Position numbers and translations under genes: made by a program
Assembly (NCBI GenBank): GCA_900317565.1
Contig: ONHI01000025.1
Coordinates: 1 to 34,543 of the forward strand
DNA length: 34,543 nt
Reading direction: 5' to 3'
Source of the DNA: an uncultured Eubacteriales bacterium
Lineage (GTDB): Bacteria > Bacillota > Clostridia > Christensenellales > Aristaeellaceae
Part shown: positions 31,644 through 34,543 of the stretch, in pieces
Position numbering within the stretch: position 1 is the stretch's first letter
Layout of the letters: every line of letters begins with the position of its first letter
Notes under the pieces: generated by a model
Seen by the model: the letters and a program-made list of their open reading frames with translations, nothing else
Databases searched by the model: none
What the model was told of the DNA's origin: nothing

Positions 31644-31672
31644 ATTGTACAGCATCGGCGGCGGCGTGTCAA
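31644..31672 (-). promoter_or_regulatory. Promoter of the antisense RNA
   Basis: On the minus strand TTGACA, exactly 17 nt, TACAAT. It is stronger by consensus than the toxin promoter in the -35 box. It points toward the toxin gene and has no coding sequence of its own. Confidence 0.8.
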
Positions 31673-31689
31673 GCGTTGCCGCCATTTTA

Positions 31690-31705
31690 AATGAAAACCC
31701 GAAGC
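31690..31705 (+). repeat. Direct repeat, right copy (AATGARAACCCGAAGC)
   Basis: Right partner of the repeat at 31248-31263; here it is part of the tRNA terminator. Confidence 0.7.
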
Positions 31706-31719
31706 CCTTCGGCTTCGGG
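31694..31719 (-). terminator. Terminator downstream of the tRNA 3' remnant
   Basis: On the minus strand CCCGAAGCC-GAAG-GGCTTCGGG followed by TTTT, starting 3 nt after the encoded CCA end. Confidence 0.85.
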
Positions 31720-31722
31720 AAG

Positions 31723-31746
31723 TGGTCTGGGTGAGAGGATTCGAAC
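31723..31746 (-). other. 3' end of a tRNA gene (probable attachment site of the mobile element)
   Basis: Read on the minus strand: the last T-stem base and T-loop (GTTCGAAT), T-stem 3' arm CCTCT, acceptor 3' arm CACCCAG, discriminator A and CCA. The sequence 5' of it (GTGGTGATAA) does not make the other T-stem arm, so only the 3' 24 nt of a tRNA are here. That is the trace left when an element integrates into a tRNA 3' end. The acceptor arm resembles tRNA-Pro, but the isotype cannot be fixed. Confidence 0.75.
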
Positions 31747-31851
31747 TTATCACCACATATAAACTGAGGTAAATAGACGTTTGAAAATACCTGTAAAATG
31801 GGCCTTTTTGCAGGGCATTCAGGAATTAACAACAATAGAAATCAACCCGCG

Positions 31852-31898
31852 TTAGGGAAATTATTAGGGAAATTTCCCTAATTTCCCTAATTCCCTCA
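31852..31898. repeat. Palindromic array of TTAGGGAAA units
   Basis: Two direct TTAGGGAAA units (3 nt apart) are followed without gap by two inverted units TTTCCCTAA, then a partial fifth TTCCCTCA. It lies between the tRNA remnant and the repressor terminator, where integrase or excisionase arm sites would be expected. Bases 31747-31851 hold nothing recognisable. Confidence 0.8.
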
Positions 31899-31915
31899 TC
31901 TCATGTTTAAACGCG

Positions 31916-31949
31916 AAAAAAAGGCGGCAACCCTTGACAGGCTACCGCC
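31916..31949 (-). terminator. Terminator of the repressor gene
   Basis: On the minus strand a 10-bp stem GGCGGTAGCC / GGTTGCCGCC (two G-U) with loop TGTCAAG followed by seven T. Confidence 0.85.
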
Positions 31950-31979
31950 ATGGTTGTCTATCAGGATCACCGCCCCCGG

Positions 31980-32213
31980 TTACTGTTCGCCGTCATCCTG
32001 TTCGCCTGGCACACGCTCGATCAGGTCAGACAGTTCGCAATCAAGCAGGTTGCAAACCCTCCCAAGTTGCGCCCAGCTAATCATTTTTCCCCGGCGCAGC
32101 TTTTGCAAGGCTGTTTGGTTTATAAGCCCTTCGTGCCGGATTCTGGTTGAGTTATAACCGGCCTTGCGCAGCGCGTCCAGCACATCAACACGGTATCGAA
32201 AAATGATACTCAC
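31980..32213 (-). CDS. Cro/C1-type helix-turn-helix repressor
   Basis: The 77-residue protein is almost entirely one XRE-type DNA-binding domain: VLDALRKAGYNSTRIRHEG, LINQTALQKLRRGKMISWAQLGRVCNLL and DCELSDLIERVP. This is the form typical of phage and integrative-element regulators. GTG 32213 starts the frame, but the GGGGGTGA site then overlaps it. An ATC or ATT codon 6-9 nt later would be better placed, so the start is uncertain. Four 20-bp operator-like repeats upstream are its probable targets. Base composition is lower in GC than the chromosome to the left. Confidence 0.82.
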   Translation of the reverse strand: MSIIFRYRVDVLDALRKAGYNSTRIRHEGLINQTALQKLRRGKMISWAQLGRVCNLLDCELSDLIERVPGEQDDGEQ

Positions 32214-32230
32214 CCCCTTATAATACCTTT

Positions 32231-32259
32231 ATCATAGCGGGTTTTTACTCCAAAAACAA
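32231..32259 (-). promoter_or_regulatory. Repressor promoter
   Basis: On the minus strand TTGTTT, 17-nt spacer, TATGAT, with the -35 region inside the first operator repeat, consistent with autoregulation. Confidence 0.6.
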
Positions 32260-32362
32260 GTGCAAAATATCACAGCATTTACACCAAAAATTTGTGCATT
32301 GCGTCTATTTACATTGCATCAAATATTGGTGTAAAATGGTATTGCATCAAAAATTGGTGTAA
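32245..32362. promoter_or_regulatory. Four operator-like 20-bp repeats between repressor and early genes
   Basis: Sites at 32245-32264 and 32279-32298 (TTACWCCAAAAA...GTGCA) and, in opposite orientation, 32315-32334 and 32343-32362 (TGCATCAAANATTGGTGTAA). Spacing between starts is 34, 36 and 28 bp. The two right-hand sites differ at one base. The plus-strand promoter for the early genes (TTTACA at 32308, TAAAAT at 32332, 18-nt spacer) overlaps the third site. Confidence 0.8.
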
Positions 32363-32385
32363 TTCATTGCAAAGGGAGTGTACAG

Positions 32386-32679
32386 ATGGAAAGCCCGATG
32401 ATTCTTTGCGACGTTGCAGACGTGGAAAATCTGCAATCCTATCTCTTATCCGTTAGAGCGTTGGTTTCGCTGGTGATTGGTGAGGCTGATTCAAGTTCAA
32501 GAAATTCGCTTGATTCGGTCTCGGCTGGTGCCTTTGGTAACATTTCCACCGAGTTAAGCGGGGTTTTTTACTTGGTCGATTTCGTACTGAACGAAGCGCA
32601 AAAGACAATTGAAAAGGCGTTCCGCCAAGCCGTGAAGGAGGATAAACACAATGAAGCCGAAGAAGCCCACCGCGCATGA
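32386..32679 (+). CDS. Small early-type protein of the mobile element, unknown function
   Basis: No family recognised. The 97-residue protein (start MESPMILCDVADVENLQSYLL) is mostly helical, with Ser-rich and Leu-rich stretches, and ends in a charged helix (EKAFRQAVKEDKHNEAEEAHRA). AAGGGAG lies 9 nt before the ATG. It is the first gene divergent from the repressor and overlaps the next gene by 29 nt, so the two are expressed together under repressor control. Confidence 0.65.
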   Translation: MESPMILCDVADVENLQSYLLSVRALVSLVIGEADSSSRNSLDSVSAGAFGNISTELSGVFYLVDFVLNEAQKTIEKAFRQAVKEDKHNEAEEAHRA

Positions 32680-33190
32680 TGCAGCAATGAAGGCCATAGC
32701 ACACACAACCGCAAGCGATCTTGAAGCCGCCGTTGGTGATGCCATCGACATTATTGACGTAATCGGCATAAACGCCGGCCTGTATTCTCTGGTTGCCCTC
32801 GCCTATGTCGCTGGGATAGCAGCCGGGAAGCACCAAGACCGGGAGCGCAAGCAGCTTCCCAGCGTTCGCCGTTGGCCCTTTGCGGAGACCAAAATGGGGC
32901 GCACTCTTTACCGTCAGTGCGTGGAATCCGGAGATTTTGCACCATACAGCAAAGCCCGCGCCCGCTACGCTCTTGAAGCTGATGCAATCGAAGGGCTAAA
33001 GCCTCCCGCGCACCGTGTAGACCGCCCCGATCCCGTCAGCACATACCGAGAAGTAATTGACCGCGATCTTCCGCGCCTGTCTGCCCGTGTTATGGATTTG
33101 TCGCAGCGCCTTGCAATGCTGAACGACGCTTTAAAAGATATGGCCTTGCGGGAAGAAGTCAAAGCGGAATTACTCGAAGAAACGACCTAA
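32651..33190 (+). CDS. Protein of unknown function in the mobile element
   Basis: No family recognised. The 179-residue protein has a Lys-rich start, a hydrophobic helix (about residues 36-58, IIDVIGINAGLYSLVALAYV...), a basic middle (GKHQDRERKQLPSVRRWPF) and a long charged helical C-terminus that could be a coiled coil (LSARVMDLSQRLAMLNDALKDM). AAGGAGG lies 9 nt before the ATG within the end of the previous gene. It ends at a long inverted repeat. Confidence 0.65.
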   Translation: MKPKKPTAHDAAMKAIAHTTASDLEAAVGDAIDIIDVIGINAGLYSLVALAYVAGIAAGKHQDRERKQLPSVRRWPFAETKMGRTLYRQCVESGDFAPYSKARARYALEADAIEGLKPPAHRVDRPDPVSTYREVIDRDLPRLSARVMDLSQRLAMLNDALKDMALREEVKAELLEETT

Positions 33191-33194
33191 ACCG

Positions 33195-33299
33195 CGTCAG
33201 ACAGCCGGAAACGCCCCTATTACCGTGTTTTGCCTCTTGTGCGGGGTTTCACACATCGAAGCGAAACGGGCTTACAGGGGCGTTTCTGTGCGTCTGATG
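33195..33299. other. Long imperfect inverted repeat between convergent genes
   Basis: Arms of about 25 nt: CAGAC at 33198 and GAAACGCCCCT at 33208-33218 pair with AGGGGCGTTTC at 33276-33286 and GTCTG at 33292. They enclose about 57 nt with further G/C-rich partial symmetry. It may be a terminator for both convergent genes or a structured DNA site; no T-tract favours either direction. Confidence 0.65.
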
Positions 33300-33305
33300 A
33301 TGTTT

Positions 33306-33737
33306 TCAAGGTAAGCACACAAACGGCTTGAGCCTGTCTTTGAATACGTCATACCAACCTGAAACGTCGTGCCGCTTTTCATAGTGATAGACGTTAATGA
33401 CGTTCTCGGACACATACGGCGCTTTTGCAGTCTCGCCATATTCAGCAACCCAGGATTCTATTTCATCACACAGGTTAAGAAATTCCCTGGGCGGGTTCAT
33501 CACCCACACCACGCCGGTAAAAGTCTCGTCAGTCAGCTGGTCAGTCATGTGTTTGTGTACACCGTCATTTAGTTCACTTCCAAACACCCGGAAATACTGA
33601 CCAGGCAAAAGCCCAGGAAATGCAATAGCGCCGTTCGTGATGGTATACCGGCCCTTGTAGATCATCCGCGCCCCGGTTACAGGGTCAGTTTCAAAAAAGT
33701 TATGTATCCTGGCGCAAACCTCGCCAACCATCGGCAT
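33306..33737 (-). CDS. Phage-like structural (head-tail connection region) protein
   Basis: Recognised by pattern, not by search. Proteins of this type in Firmicutes prophages begin with a short helix (ARIHNFF) and carry MIYKGRYTITNGAI, FPGLLPGQYFRVFGSELNDGVHKH and LTDETFTGVVWVMNPPREF. They contain SENVINVYHYEK and end WYDVFKDRLKPF, matching a small protein of the head-tail gene cluster. Length from ATG 33737 is 143 residues. That start is chosen because it sits just before the IHNFF motif with GGTGAT upstream; the frame continues to a TTG at 33848. Confidence 0.65.
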   Translation of the reverse strand: MPMVGEVCARIHNFFETDPVTGARMIYKGRYTITNGAIAFPGLLPGQYFRVFGSELNDGVHKHMTDQLTDETFTGVVWVMNPPREFLNLCDEIESWVAEYGETAKAPYVSENVINVYHYEKRHDVSGWYDVFKDRLKPFVCLP

Positions 33738-33886
33738 ATAAATCACCGTCCCTTGTTTGCGCGTCATTACAAAACGTTCGCAGACGGCCAGACTTGCCCC
33801 TGTCAGCGTCTTTTGTGGTTTGTGCGTTGATTTTCCACCCTTCCACAAATCCGCTAATATCGGCGTTTCTGACCGTCTGACAGCGT

Positions 33887-34087
33887 TTACAGGTTTACGG
33901 GCATGTTGGCCGAAGCATTGTCAAGCACTCGAACCGCCCGCGCTTCTTGCTCCGCACTCATCGTCACGCCGTTCAGATACCGCAGCGCCGCGCCAGCGTC
34001 GCCCAAGTTGTCAAACCGTGCAACTGTGTTTCCGACCTGGTCAAGAATGTCAAAGAATTGTCCGCAGCTGTTCAAGACCAAAACCAA
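33887..34087 (-). CDS. Small protein of the mobile element, unknown function
   Basis: The 66-residue protein (TTG start, MVLVLNSCGQFFDILDQVGN...) has a mixed alpha/beta look, with ARFDNLGDAGAALRYLNGVTMSAEQEARAVRVLDNA as a possible helix pair. GGGGGTG lies about 6 nt before the TTG. The gap of 15 nt after the upstream gene, and the same strand, fit a phage-type gene run. No family recognised. Confidence 0.5.
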   Translation of the reverse strand: MVLVLNSCGQFFDILDQVGNTVARFDNLGDAGAALRYLNGVTMSAEQEARAVRVLDNASANMPVNL

Positions 34088-34102
34088 GATAACACCCCCG
34101 TT

Positions 34103-34543
34103 CTAATTCGCAAACCGGGCGAAGGTTTCATATGGCACAGACAGGACTCGGTTATAAAAATCGGCCTCGTCAGTGTACACAGTCCCCTCCGGCAAGTCAT
34201 CAGGATCAGCAATAGCACCGCCGCCATACTTCGCATTGTGCCACGCTGCCGTCAGCCGTCGAACCGCGTTCGCGCCGGTTTCATCCATGAGGATATCGCC
34301 GCAAGTCTGCGCGAGATCTGCAACGGCCGCTTTTGCGCCGTCAATGGTCATCTGTGACTTAACATCCCGCGTAGAAATCAGCGGATATGCAACCCCCTTC
34401 TTTTTTGCCATCTGCCGCAGGAGTTGCAGCCCCAAACCGCTGTGTTTTAAATTGTTCGCGGCCATCATAACTTCATCCTGGGAAAGTGTGTCACGCCGTT
34501 CGAGATACTCAATAACGCGCATCTCGTCATCCGTCAGCGGTTC
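34103..34543 (-). CDS. Mobile-element protein of unknown function, 5' end outside window
   Basis: The frame is open to the window edge (EPLTDDEMRVIEYLERRDTL...), so the start is missing and 146 codons are visible. The ATG at 34522 is internal. The visible part is helical and charged, with DGAKAAVADLAQTCGDILMDETGANAVRRLTAAWHNAKYGGG. It runs in the same direction as the phage-like gene. No family recognised. Confidence 0.6.
   Translation of the reverse strand, partial: EPLTDDEMRVIEYLERRDTLSQDEVMMAANNLKHSGLGLQLLRQMAKKKGVAYPLISTRDVKSQMTIDGAKAAVADLAQTCGDILMDETGANAVRRLTAAWHNAKYGGGAIADPDDLPEGTVYTDEADFYNRVLSVPYETFARFAN

Noticed and set aside
31980-32213. Antitoxin HigA/HipB-type role for the small helix-turn-helix protein
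   Set aside because: No toxin gene is adjacent, and the divergent early genes with four operators fit a Cro/C1-type switch better.
33195-33299. Integron attC site
   Set aside because: The size is right, but the conserved end boxes (RYYYAAC / GTTRRRY) are missing and there is no integron integrase or cassette array.

Overview
The window is a high-GC (roughly two thirds G+C by eye) chromosome segment of a Firmicute, most likely an uncultured clostridial gut-type bacterium. The reasons are the gene order secF-recJ-rel-dtd-MBL-hemZ, clostridial families (HemZ, TrmL, DnaD/DnaI primosome proteins, long HPF), strong AGGAGG-type ribosome binding sites and sigma-A-like promoters. The right-hand ~2.8 kb (from about 31.7 kb) is visibly less GC-rich and looks like one end of a mobile element. 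Species cannot be assigned from sequence alone.

Layout. 1-7.6 kb (+): the 3' end of secF, its terminator, then a tightly spaced run recJ, rel (bifunctional ppGpp synthetase/hydrolase), dtd, an MBL-fold hydrolase and hemZ. 7.6-13.3 kb (+): three cyclophilin-type peptidyl-prolyl isomerases (membrane-anchored, exported, cytosolic) around an M50-type membrane metalloprotease, then topB. 13.4-16.7 kb (+): a vapBC toxin-antitoxin pair with a palindromic operator in its promoter, an exported protein, hpf and an exported Ig-like protein. 16.7-20.8 kb: a MITE-like element, a PLP-dependent enzyme of the YnbB/aluminium-resistance family (-), a small exported protein (+) and an Ig-domain amidase (-). 21.1-21.7 kb (+): a small sigma-70-family factor with a dyad at its start site. 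21.7-25.4 kb (-): metallophosphoesterase, yigZ-like, RluA-type pseudouridine synthase, Cof-type HAD phosphatase, trmL. 25.4-27.3 kb (-): a frameshifted cytoplasmic ParB-like/BMP protein. 27.5-30.4 kb (-): dnaD-like, dnaI/dnaC-like and a ProX/YbaK editing protein in one overlapping operon. 30.6-31.1 kb (-): an exported SH3 protein.

The most interesting locus is 31.38-31.67 kb. A 26-codon membrane peptide gene has its own promoter and a ribosome binding site buried in a hairpin. A convergent consensus promoter would produce a ~80-nt antisense RNA sharing a bidirectional terminator with it. This is the layout of a type I toxin-antitoxin module of the txpA/RatA kind. Immediately right, a 24-nt tRNA 3'-end remnant followed by a terminator marks a probable attachment site. 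Beyond it lie a Cro/C1-type repressor, four matching 20-bp operator sites, two unknown early-type genes and phage-like genes running off the window.

A second theme is repeats. Seven intergenic arrays of a degenerate heptamer (GGGATTA, GGCATTA, GGGAGTA and relatives) occur. Five start at or inside the stop codon of a gene with the G-rich strand on the coding strand, and in hemZ and topB the array supplies the stop codon. A separate two-hairpin element beginning CCTTCCCC occurs in four clear copies plus a probable degenerate inverted one.
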